Positions 11,901 to 24,050 of a stretch of 64,000 nt of DNA are shown piece by piece. Below the pieces are notes generated by a model. That model searched no databases, was not told the DNA's origin, and was given only the letters and a program-made list of their open reading frames with translations. Position 1 is the stretch's first letter. Each line of letters begins with the position of its first letter. The stretch is from NCBI RefSeq assembly GCF_910592395.1, contig NC_088326.1, forward strand, positions 6,889,001 to 6,953,000, given 5' to 3'. Both the position numbers and the translations under genes were made by a program. This stretch comes from Lineus longissimus (taxonomy: Eukaryota > Nemertea > Pilidiophora > Heteronemertea > Lineidae).

Positions 11901-14900
11901 CCTCCAAGCAATTGCAGGGGGGAGACAATCGGTGCCCCAGGCAGCCTCCATTGACGTCATCGCCGCCAGGCAGGGGGAGCCAATCACTGCCAGGCAGTCG
12001 CCATGGACGTCATCACCGCCAGGCAGCCACGTCCCTGGCGACAGTGACGTCGGTGGTTGGGAGGGAGAAGTCAATCGGTGCCCCAGGAAGCCTCATTTGA
12101 CGTCATCGCCACCAGGCAGCCACGTCCCTGATGACATTGACGTTGGTGGTTGGGAGGGGGAGCCAGTCGGTGCCAGGCAGCCGCCATTGACGTCATCGCC
12201 TCTAGGCAGCCACGTCCCTGGCGTCAGTGACGTCGGTGGTCGGGAGGGGAGCCAATCGGTGCCAGGCTCCCGCCATTGACGCCATCGCCTCCAGGCAGCC
12301 ACGTCCCTGCCGACAGTGACGTCAGTGGTTGGAAAGGGGAGCCAATTGGTGCCAGGCAGCCTCCATTGACGTCATCGCCGCCAGGCAGCGACGTCCCTGG
12401 TGACAGTGACGTCGGTGGTTGGGAGGGGGGAGCCAATCGGTGCCAGGCAGCCTCATTTGACGCCATCGCCTCCAGGCAGCCACGTCCCTGCCGACAGCGA
12501 CGTCAGTGGTTGGGAGGGGGAGCCAATTGGTGCCAGGCAGCCTCCATTGACGTCATCGCCGCCAAGTAGCCACGTCCCTGGCGATAGTGACGTCGGTGGT
12601 CGGGAGGGAAAGCCAATCGATGCCAGGCAGCCGCCATTGACGTCATCGCCGCCAGGCAACCATGTCCCTGATGACAGTGACGTCGGTGGTTGGGAGCGGG
12701 GAGCCAATCGGTGCCAGGCAGCCGCATTTGACGCCATCGCCTCCAGGCAGCCACGTCCCTGCCGACAGTGACATCAGTGGTTGAAAGGGGGAGCCAATTG
12801 GTGCCAGGCAGCCTCCATTGACGTCATCGCCGCAAGGTAGCCACGTCCCTGGCGACAGCGACGTCAGTGGTTGGGGGTCGAGCCAATCGGTGCCCCAGGC
12901 AGCCTCCATTGACGTTGTCGCCGCCAGACAGCCACGTCCCTGGCGACAGTGACGTCAGTGGTTGGGAGGTCGAGCCAATCGGTGCCCCAGGCAGCCTCCA
13001 TTGACGTCGTCGCCGCCTGGCGACAGTGACGTCAGTGGTTGGGAGGGGGGCCAATCGGTGTCAGGCAGCTGCCATCGACGTCATCCCCGCCAGGCAGCCA
13101 CGTCCCTGGCGACAGTGATGTCGGTGGTTGGGAGGGTGGAGCCAGACGGTGCCAGGCAGCCACAATTGACGCCATCGCGTCCAGGCAGCCACGTCCCTGG
13201 CGACAGTGACGTCAGTGGTTGGGAGCGGGAACCAATTGGTGCCAAGCTGCCTCCATTGACGTCATCGCCGCCAGGTAGCCACGTCCCTGGCGACAGTGAC
13301 GTCGGTGGTTGGGAGGGGGAAGCCAAACGGTGCCAGGCAGCCGCAATTGACGTCATCGCCTTTAGGCATTCACGTCCCTGGTGACAGTGACGTCGGTGGT
13401 TGGGAGGGGGAGCCAATCGGTGCCAGACAGCCGCCAATGACGTCATCGCCGCCAGGCAGCCATGTCCCTGGCGACAGTGACGTCGGTGGTTGGGAGGGGG
13501 AGCCAATCGGTGCCAGGCAGCCGCAATTGACGCAATCGCCTCCAGGCAGCCAAGTCCCTGCCGACAGTGACGTCAGGGGTTGGGAGGGGGAGCCAATTGG
13601 GGCCAGGCAGCCTCATTGACGTCATCGCCGCCAGGTTGCCACAGTGACGCCGGTGGTTGGGAGGGGGAGCCAATCGGTGCCGGGCAGCCGCAATTGACGT
13701 CATTGCCTCTATGCAGCTACGTCCCTTGCGACAGTGACGTCAGTGGTTGGGAGGTCGAGCCAATTGGTGCCCCAGGCAGCCACGTCCCTGACGTCATCGC
13801 CTCTAGGCAGCCACGTCAATGGTGACAGTGACGTCGGTGGTTGGGAGGGGGGAGCCAATCGCTGCCAGGCAGCCGCAATTGACGCACACGCCTCCAGGCA
13901 GCCACGTCCCTGCCGACAGTGACGTCAGTGGTTGAGAGGGGGAGCCAATTGGTGCCAGGCAGCCTCCATTGACGTCATTGCCTCTAGGCAGCTACATCCC
14001 TTGCGATAGTGACGTCAGTGGTTGGGAGGTCGAGCCAATCGGTGCCCCAGGCAGCCTCCATTGACGTCATTGCCGTCATCGCCTCTAGGCAGCCACGTCC
14101 CTGGTGACAGTGACGTCGGTGGTTGGGAGGGGGAGCCAATCGGTGCCAGGCAGCCGCCAGGCAGCCACGTCCCTGACGACAGTGACGTCGGTGGTTGGGA
14201 GGGGGAGCCAATCGGTGCCAGGCAGCCGCAATTGACGCAATCGCCTCCAGGCAGCCAAGTCCCTGCCAACAGTGACGTCAGTGGTTGGGACGGGGAGCCA
14301 ATTGGGGCCAGGCAGCCTCATTGACGTCATCGCCGCAAGGTAGCCACAGTGACGCCGGTGGTTGGGAGGGGAGCCAATTGGGGCCAGGCAGCCTCCATTG
14401 ACGTCGTCGCCGCCAGGGAGCCACGTCCCTGGCGACGTCCCTGGTGACAGTAACGTCGGTGGTTGGGAGGGGGGAGCCAATCGGTGCCAGGCAGCCACAA
14501 TTGGCGACAGTGACGTCAGTGGTTGGGAGGGGGAGCCAATCGGTGCCAGGCAGCCGCAATTGACGCCAACGCCTCCAGGCAGCCACGTCCCTGCCGACAG
14601 TGACGTCAGTGGTTGAGAGGGGGAGCCAATTGGTGCCAGGCAGCCTCCATTGACGTCATCGCCTCTAGGCAGCCACGTCCCTTGTGACAGTGACGTCAGT
14701 GGTTGGGAGGTCGAGCAATCGTTGCCCAAGGCAGCCGCAGTTGACGTCATCGCCGCCAGACAGCCACGTCCTTGGCGACAGTGGTCGGTGGTTGGGAGGG
14801 AGAGCCAATCAGTGCCAGGCAGCCGCAATGGACGCAATCGCCTCCAGGCAGCCAAGTCCCTGCCGACAGTGACGTCAGTGGTTGGGACGGGGAGCCAATT

Positions 14901-17900
14901 GGGGCCAGGCAGCCTCATTGACGTCATCGCCGCAAGGTAGCCACAGTGACGCCGGTGGTTGGGAGGGAAGCCAATCGGTGCCGGGCAGCCGCAATTGACG
15001 TCATCGCCTCTAGGCAGCTACGTCCCTTGCGACAGTGACGTCAGTGGTTGGGAGGTCGAGCCAATCGGTGCCCCAGGCAGCCTCCAATGACGTCGTCGCC
15101 GCCAGACAGCCACGTTCCTGGCAAAAGTGACGTCAGTGGTTGGGAGGGGGAGCCACTCGGTGACAGGCAGCTGCCATCGACGTCATCGCCTCTAGGCAGC
15201 TACATCCCTTGCGACAGTGACATCAGTGGTTGGGAGGTCGAGCCAATCGGTGACCCAGGCAGCCTCCATTGAGGTCGTCGCCGCCAGACAGCCACGTCCC
15301 TGGCGACAGTGACGTCGGTGGTTTGGAGGGGGGAGCCAATCGGTACCAGGCAGCCGCATTTGACGCCATCGCCTCCAGGCAGCCACGTCCCTGCCGACAG
15401 CGACGTCAGTGGTTGGGAGGGGGAGCCAATTGGTCCCAGGCAGCCTCCATTGACGTCATAGCCGCGAGGTCGCCACTTCCCTGACGACAGTGACGTCGGT
15501 GGTCGGGAGGGGGAGCCAATCGGTGCCAAGCAGCCGCCATTGACGTCATCGCCGCCAGGCAGCCACGTCCCTGGTGACAGTGACGTCGGTGGTTGGGAGG
15601 ATGGAGCCAATCGGTGCCAGGCAGCCGCATTTGACGCCATCGCCTTCAGGCAACCACGTCCCTGCCGACAGTGACGTCAGTGGTTGGGAGGGGGAGCCAA
15701 TTGGTGCCAGGCAGCCTCCATTGACGTCATTGCCGCCAGGTAGCCACGTCCCTGGCGACAGTGACATCAGTGGTTGGGAGGTCGAGCCAATCGGTGCCCC
15801 AGGCAGCCTCCATTGATGTCGTCGCCGCCTGGCGACAGTGACGTCAGTGGTTGGGAGGGGGGCCAATCGGTGTCAGGCAGCTGTCATCGACGTCATCGCC
15901 GCCAGGCAGCCACGTCCCTGGCGACAGTGATGTCGGTGGTTGGGAGAGTGGAGCCAGACGGTGCCAGGCAGCCACAATTGACGCCATCGCGTCCAGGCAG
16001 CCACGTCCCTGGCGACAGTGACGACAGTGGTTGGGAGCGGGAGCCAGTTGGTGCCAGGCTGCCTCTATTGACGTCCCTGGCGACAGTGACGTCGGTGGTT
16101 GGGAGGGGGAAGCCAAACGGTGCCAGGCAGCCGCAATTGACGTCATCGCCTCTAGGCAGCCACGTCCCTGCCGACAGTGACGACAGTGGTTGGGAGCGGG
16201 AGCCAATTGGTGCCAGGCTGCCTCTATTGACGTCATCGCCGCCAGGTAGCTACGTCCCTTGCGACAGTGACGTCGGTGGTTGGGAGGGGGAAGCCAAACG
16301 GTGCTAGGCAGCCGCAATTGACGTCATCGCCTCTAGGCAGCCACGTCCCTGGTGACAGTGACGTCGGTGGTTGGGAGGGGGAGCCAATCGGTGCCAGGCA
16401 GCCGCCAGTGACGTCATCGCCGCCAGGCAGCCACGTCCCTGACGACAGTGACGTCGGTGGTTGGGAGGGGGAGCCAATTGGGGCCAGGCAGCCTCATTGA
16501 CGTCATCGCCGCCAGGTAGCAACAGTGACGCCGGTGGTTGGGAGGGAAGCCAATCAGTGCCGGGCAGCCGCAATTCACGTCATCGCCTATAGGCCAATTG
16601 GTGCCAGGCAGCCTCCATTGACGTCATCACCGCCAGGTAGCCACGTCCCTGGCGATAGTGACGTCGGTGGTCGGGAGGGGGAGCCAAACGGTGCCAGGCA
16701 GCCGCAATTGACGTCATCGCCTCTAGGCAGCCACGTCCCTGCCGACAGTGACGTCAGTGGTTGGGACGGGGAGACAATTGGGGCCAGGCAGCCTCATTGA
16801 CGTCATCGCTGCAAGGTAACCACAGTGACGCCGGTGGTTGGGAGGGGGAGCCAATCGGTGCCGGGCAGCCGCAATTGACGTCATCGCCTCTAGGCATCGC
16901 GTCCAGGCAGCCACGTCCTTGGCGACAGTGACGTCAGTGGTTGGGAGGGGGAGCCAATCGGTGCCAGGTAGCCGCAATTGACGCCAACGCCTCCAGGCAG
17001 CCACGTCCCTGCCGACAGTGACGTCAGTGGTTGAGAGGGGGAGCCAATTGGTGCCAGGCAGCCTCCATTGACGTCATCGCCGCCAGGGAGCCACGTCCCT
17101 GGCGACGTCCCTGGCGACAGTGACGCCGGAGGTTGGGAGGGGGAGCAAATCGGTGCCAGGCAGCCGCAATTGACGTCATCGCCTCTAGGCAGCCACGTCC
17201 CTTGTGACAGCGACGTCAGTGGTTGGAAGGGAGAGCCAATCGGTGCCAGGCAGCCGCAATTGACGCAATCGCCTCCAGGCAGCCAAGTCCCTGCCGAAAA
17301 TGACGTCAGTGGTTGTTAGGGGGAGCCAATTGGGGCCAGGCAGCCTCATTGACGTCATCGCCGCCAGGTAGCCACAGTGACGCCGTTGGTAGGGAGAGGG
17401 AGCCAATCGGTGCCGGGCAGCCGCAATTGGCGTCATCGCCTCTAGGCAGCTACGTCCATTGCGACAGTGACGTCAGTGGTTGGGAGGTCGAGCCAATCGG
17501 TGCCCCAGGCCGCCTCCAATGACGTCGTCGCCGCCAGACAGCCACGATCCTGGCGACAGTGACGCCGGTGGTTGGGAGGGGGAAGCCAAACGGTGCCAGC
17601 CAGCCGCAATTGACGTCATCGCCTCTAGGCAGCCACGTCCCTTGCGACAGTGACGTAAGTGCTTGGGAGGTCGAGCCAATCGTTGCCCAAGGCAGCCTAC
17701 ATTGACGTCATCGCCTCCAGGTAGCCACGTCCCTGGCGATAGTGACGTCGGTGGTCGGGAGGAGGAGCCAATCGGTGCCAAGCAGACACCATTGACGTCA
17801 TCGCCGCCAGGCAGCCACGTCCCTGGTGACAGTGACGTCGGTGGTTGGGAGGGGGGAGCCAATCGGTGCCAGGCAGCCGCATTTGACGCCATCGCCTCCA

Positions 17901-19154
17901 GGGAGCCACGTCTCTGCCGACAGTGACGTCAGTGGTTGGGAGGGGGAGCCAATTGGTGCCAGGCAGCCTCCATTGACGTCATCGCCGCCAGGTAGCCACG
18001 TCCCTGGCGACAGTGACGTCAGTGGTTAGGAGGTCGAGCCAATCGGTGCCCCAGGCAGCCTCCATTGACGTCGTCGCCGCCTGGCGATAGTGACGTCAGT
18101 GGTTGGGAGGGGGGCCAATCGGTGTCAGGCAGCTGCCATCGACGTCATCGCCGCCAGGCAGCCACGTCCCTGGCGACAGTGATGTCGGTGGTTGGGAGGG
18201 TGGAGCCAGACGGTGCCAGGCAGCCACAATTGACGCCATCGCGTCCAGGCAGCCACGTCCCTGCCGACAGTGACGTCAGTGGTTGGGAGGGGGAGCCAAT
18301 TGGGGCCAGGCAGCCTCATTGACGTCATCGCCGCCAGGTAGCCACAGTGACGCCGGTGGTTGGGAGGGAAGCCAATCGGTGCCGGGCAGCCGCAATTCAC
18401 GCCTATAGGCAGCTACGTCCCTTGCGACAGTGACGTCAGTGGTTGGGAGGTCGAGCAATCGGTGCCCCAGGCAGCCTCCAATGACGTCGTCGCCGCCAGA
18501 CAGCCACGTTACTGGCAAAAGTGACGTCGGGGGTTGGGAGAGGGAGCCACTCGGTGCCAGGCAGCTGCCATCGACGTCATCGCCTCTAGGCAGCTACATC
18601 CCTTGCGACAGTGACGTTAGTGGTTGGGAGGTCGAGCCAATCGGTGACCCAGGCAGCCTCCATTGACGTCGTCGCCGCCAGACAGCCACGTCCCTGGCGA
18701 CAGTGACGTCGGTGGTCTGGAGGGGGGGACCTATTGGTACCAGGCAGCCGCATTTGACGCCATTGCCTCCAGGCAGCCACGTCCCTGCCGACAGCGACGT
18801 CAGTGGTTGGGAGGGGGAGCCAATTGGTGCCAGGCAGCCTCCATTGACGTCATCGCCGCCAGGTAGCCACGTCCCTGGCGATAGTGACGTCGGTGGTCGG
18901 GAGGGGGAGCCAATCGGTGCCAAGCAGCCGCCATTGACGTCATCGCCGCCAGGCAGCCACGTCCCTGGTGACAGTGACATCGGTGGTTTGGAGGGGGGAG
19001 CCAATCGGTGCCAGGCAGCCGAATTTGACGCCATCGCCTCCAGGCAGCCACGTCCCCGACGACAGGGACGTCAGTAGTTGGGAGCGGGAGCCAATTGGTG
19101 CCAGGCTGCTTCTATTGACGTCATCGCCGCCAGGTAGCCACGTCCCTGGCGACA

Positions 19155-22100
19155 GTGACGTCGGTGGTTGGGAGGGGGAAGCCAAACGGTGCCAGGCAGC
19201 TGCAATTGACGTCATCGCCTCTAGGCAGCCACGTTCCTGGTGACAGTGACGTCGGCGGTTGGGAGGGGGAGCCAATCGGTGCCAGGCAGCCGCCAGTGAG
19301 GTCATCGCCGCCAGGCAGCCACGTCCCTGACGACAGTGACGTCAGTGGTTGGGAGCGGGAGCCAATTGGTGCCAGGCTGCCTCTATTGACGTCATCGCCG
19401 CCAGGTAGCCACGTCCCTGGCGACAGTGACGTCGGTGGTTGGGAGGGGGAAGCCAAACGGTGCCAGGCAGTCGCAATTGACGTCATCGCCTCTAGGCAGC
19501 CACGTCCCTGGTGACAGTGACGACGGTGGTTGGGAGGGGGAGCCAATCGGTGCCAGGCAGCCGCAATTGACGCAACCGCCTCCAGGCAGCCAAGTCCCTG
19601 CCGACAGTGACGTCAGTGGTTGGGACGGGGGGCCAATTGGGGCCAGGCAGCCTCATTGACGTCATCGCCGCAAGGTAGCCACAGTGACGCCGGTGGTTGG
19701 GAGGGGGAGCCAATCGGTGCCGGGCAGCCGAAATTGGCGTCATCGCCTCTAGGCAGCTACGTCCATTGCGACAGTGACGTCAGTGGTTGGGAGGTCGAGC
19801 CAATCGGTGCCCCAGGCAGCCTCCAATGACGTCGTCGCCGCCAGACAGCCACGATCCTGGCGACAGTGACGCCGGTGGTTGGGAGGGGGAAGCCAAACGG
19901 TGCCAGCCAGCTGCAATTGACGTCATCGCCTCTAGGCAGCCACGTCCCTTGCGACAGTGACGTAAGTGCTTGGGAGGTCGAGCCAATCGTTGCCCAAGGC
20001 AGCCTCCATTGACGTCATCGCCTCCAGGTAGCCACGTCCCTGGCGATAGTGACGTCGGTGGTCGGGAGGAGGAGCCAATCGGTGCCAGGCAGACACCATT
20101 GACGTCATCGCCGCCAGGCAGCCACGTCCCTGGTGACAGTGACGTCGGTGGTTGGGAGGGGGGAGCCAATCGGTGCCAGGCAGCCGCATTTGACGCCATC
20201 CCCTCCAGGGAGCCACGTCCCTGCCGACAGTGACGTCAGTGGTTGGGAGGGGGAGCCAATTGTTGCCAGGCAGCCTCCATTGACGTCATCGCCGCCAGGT
20301 AGCCACGTCCCTGGCGATAGTGACGTCGGTGGTTGGGAGGGGGGAGCCAATCGGTGCCAGGCAGCCGCATTTGACGCCATCGCCTCCAGCGAGCCACGTC
20401 CCTGCCGACAGTGACGTCAGTGGTTGGGAGGGGGAGCCAATCGGTGCCAGGCAGAAACCATTGACGTCATCGCCGCCAAGCAGTCACGTCCCTGGTGACA
20501 GTGACGTCGGTGGTTGGGAGGGGGGAGCCAATCGGTGCCAGGCAGCCGCATTTGACGCCATCGCCTCCAGGGAGCCACGTCCCTGCCGACAGTGACGTCA
20601 GTGGTTGGGAGGGGGAGCCAATTGGTGCCAGGCAGCCTCCATTGACGTCATCGCCGCCAGGTAGCCACGTCCCTGGCGATAGTGACGTCGGTGGTTGGGA
20701 GGGGGAGCAAATCGGTGCCAAGCAGCCGCCATTGACGTCATCGCCGCCAGGCAGCCACGTCCCTGGTGACAGTGACGTCGGTGGTTTGGAGGGGGGAGCC
20801 AATCGGTGCCAGGCAGCCGAATTTGACGCCATCGCCTCCAGGCAGCCACGTCCGTGACGACAGGGACGTCAGTGGTTGGGAGCGGGAGCCAATTGGTGCC
20901 AGGCTGTCTCTATTGACGTCATCGCCGCCAGTTAGCCACGTCCCTGGCGACAGTGACGTCGGTGGTTGGGAGGGGGAAGCCAAACGGTGCCAGGCAGCCG
21001 CAATTGACGTCATCGCCTCTAGGCAGCCACGTTCCTGGTGACAGTGACATCGGTGGTTGGGAGGGGGAGCCAATCGGTGCCAGGCAGCCGCCAGTGACGT
21101 CATCGCCGCCAGGCAGCCACGTCCCTGACGACAGTGACGTCAGTGGTTGGGAGCGGGAGCCAATTGGTGCCAGGCTGCCTCTATTGACGTCATCGCCGCC
21201 AGGTAGCCACGTCCCTGGCGACAGTGACGTCGGTGGTTGGGAGGGGGAGCCAATTGGTGCCAGGCAGCCTCCATTGACGTCATCGCCGCCAGACAGCCAC
21301 GTCCCTGGCGACAGTGACGTCGGTGGTCGGGAGGGGGAGCCAGTCGGTGCCAAGCAGCCGCCATTGACGTCATCGCCGCCAGGCAGCCACGTCCCTGGTG
21401 ACAGTGACATCGGTGGTTTAGAGGGGGGAGCCAATCGGTGCCAGGCAGCCGAATTTGACGCCATCGCCTCCAGGCAGCCACGTCCCCGACGACAGGGACG
21501 TCAGTGGTTGGGAGCGGGAGCCAATTGGTGCCAGGCTGCTTCTATTGACGTCATCGCCGCCAGGTAGCCACGTCCCTGGCGACAGTGACGTCGGTGGTTG
21601 GGAGGGGGAAGCCAAACGGTGCCAGGCAGCTGCAATTGACGTCATCGCCTCTAGGCAGCCACGTTCCTGGTGACAGTGACGTCGGTGGTTGGGAGGGGGA
21701 GCCAATCGGTGCCAGGCAGCCGCCAGTGACGTCATCGCCGCCAGGCAGCCACGTCCCTGACGACAGTGACGTCAGTGGTTGGGAGCGGGAGCCAATTGGT
21801 GCCAGGCTGCCTCTATTGACGTCATCGCCGCAAGGTAGCCACGTCCCTGGCGACAGTGACGTCGGTGGTTGGGAGGGGGAAGCCAAACGGTGCCAGGCAG
21901 CCGCAATTGACGTCATCGCCTCTAGGCAGCCACGTCCCTGGTGACAGTGACGACGGTGGTTGGGAGGGGGAGCCAATCGGTGCCAGGCAGCCGCAATTGA
22001 CGCAATCGCCTCCAGGCAGCCAAGTCCCTGCCGACAGTGACGTCAGTGGTTGGGACGGGGGGCCAATTGGGGCCAGGCAGCCTCATTGACGTCATCGCCG

Positions 22101-24050
22101 CAAGGTAGCCACAGTGACGCCGGTGGTTGGGAGGGGGAGCCAATCGGTGCCGGGCAGCCGAAATTGGCGTCATCGCCTCTAGGCAGCTACGTCCATTGCG
22201 ACAGTGACGTCAGTGGTTGGGAGGTCGAGCCAATCGGTGCCCCAGGCAGCCTCCAATGACGTCGTCGCCGCCAGACAGCCACGATCCCGGCGACAGTGAC
22301 GCCGGTGGTTGGGAGGGGGAAGCCAAACGGTGCCAGCCAGCTGCAATTGACGTCATCGCCTCTAGGCAGCCACGTCCCTTGCGACAGTGACGTAAGTGCT
22401 TGGGAGGTCGAGCCAATCGTTGCCCAAGGCAGCCTCCATTGACGTCATCGCCTCCAGGTAGCCACGTCCCTGGCGATAGTGACGTCGGTGGTCGGGAGGA
22501 GGAGCCAATCGGTGCCAGGCAGACACCATTGACGTCATCGCCGCCAGGCAGCCACGTCCCTGGTGACAGTGACGTCGGTGGTTGGGAGGGGGGAGCCAAT
22601 CGGTGCCAGGCAGCCGCATTTGACGCCATCGCCTCCAGGGAGCCACGTCCCTGCCGACAGTGACGTCAGTGGTTGGGAGGGGGAGCCAATTGTTGCCAGG
22701 CAGCCTCCATTGACGTCATCGCCGCCAGGTAGCCACGTCCCTGGCGATAGTGACGTCGGTGGTTGGGAGGGGGAGCCAATCGGTGCCAGGCAGCCGCATT
22801 TGACGCCAATGGGAGCCACGTCCCTGCCGACAGTGACGTCAGTGGTTGGGAGAAGGAGCCAATCGGTGCCAGGCAGACACCATTGACGTCATCGCCGCCA
22901 GGCAGCCACGTCCCTGGTGACAGTGACGTCGGTGGTTGGGAGGGGGGAGCCAATCGGTGCCAGGCAGCCGCATTTGACGCCATCGCCTCCAGGGAGCCAC
23001 GTCCCTGCCGACAGTGACGTCAGTGGTTGGGAGGGGGAGCCAATTGGTGCCAGGCAGCCTCCATTGACGTCATCGCCGCCAGGTAGCCACGTCCCTGGCG
23101 ATAGTGACGTCGGTGGTCGGGAGGGGGAGCAAATCGGTGCCAAGCAGCCGCCATTGACGTCATCGCCGCCAGGCAGCCACGTCCCTGGTGAAAGTCACGT
23201 CGGTGGTTTGGAGGGGGGAGCCAATCGGTGCAAGGCAGCCGAATTTGACGCCATCGCCTCCAGGTAGCCACGTCCGTGACGACAGGGACGTCAGTGGTTG
23301 GGAGCGGGAGCCAATTGGTGCCAGGCTGTCTCTATTGACGTCATCGCCGCCAGGTAGCCACGTCCCTGGCGACAGTGACGTCGGTGGTTGGGAGGGGGAA
23401 GCCAAACGGTGCCAGGCAGCCGCAATTGACGTCATCGCCTCTAGGCAGCCACGTTCCTGGTGACAGTGACATCGGTGGTTGGGAGGGGGAGCCAATCGGT
23501 GCCAGGCAGCCGCCAGTGACGTCATCGCCGCCAGGCAGCCACGTCCCTGACGACAGTGACGTCAGTGGTTGGGAGCGGGAGCCAATTGGTGCCAGGCTGC
23601 CTCTATTGACGTCATCGCCGCCAGGTAGCCACGTCCCTGGCGACAGTGACGTCGGTGGTTGGGAGGGGGAAGCTAAACGGTGCCAGGCAGTCGCAATTGA
23701 CGTCATCGCCTCTAGGCAGCCACGTCCCTGGTGACAGTGACGACGGTGGTTGGGAGGGGGAGCCAATCGGTGCCAGGAAGCCGCAATAGACGCAATCGCC
23801 TCCAGGCAGCCAAGTCCCTGCCGACAGTGACGTCAGTGGTTGGGACGGGGGGCCAATTGGGGCCAGGCAGCCTCATTGACGTCATCGCCGCAAGGTAGCC
23901 ACAGTGACGCCGGTGGTTGGGAGGGGGAGCCAATCGGTGCCGGGCAGCTGCAATTGACGTCATCGCCTCTAGGCAGCTACGTCCCATGCGACAGTGACGT
24001 CAGTGGTTGGGAGGTCGAGCCAATCGGTGCCCCAGGCAACCTCCAATGAC
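19155..24050. repeat. Tandem higher-order repeat, about 2.42-2.43 kb period
   Basis: Blocks at 19155, 19620 and 19780 recur at 21585, 22050 and 22210, a shift of 2,430 bp (27 monomers). Blocks at 20495, 20766 and 20953 recur at 22917, 23188 and 23375, a shift of 2,422 bp. The 8-bp difference shows a small indel between copies. Translated frames of the paired blocks are almost identical, so the duplication is recent relative to general monomer divergence. Confidence 0.8.
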
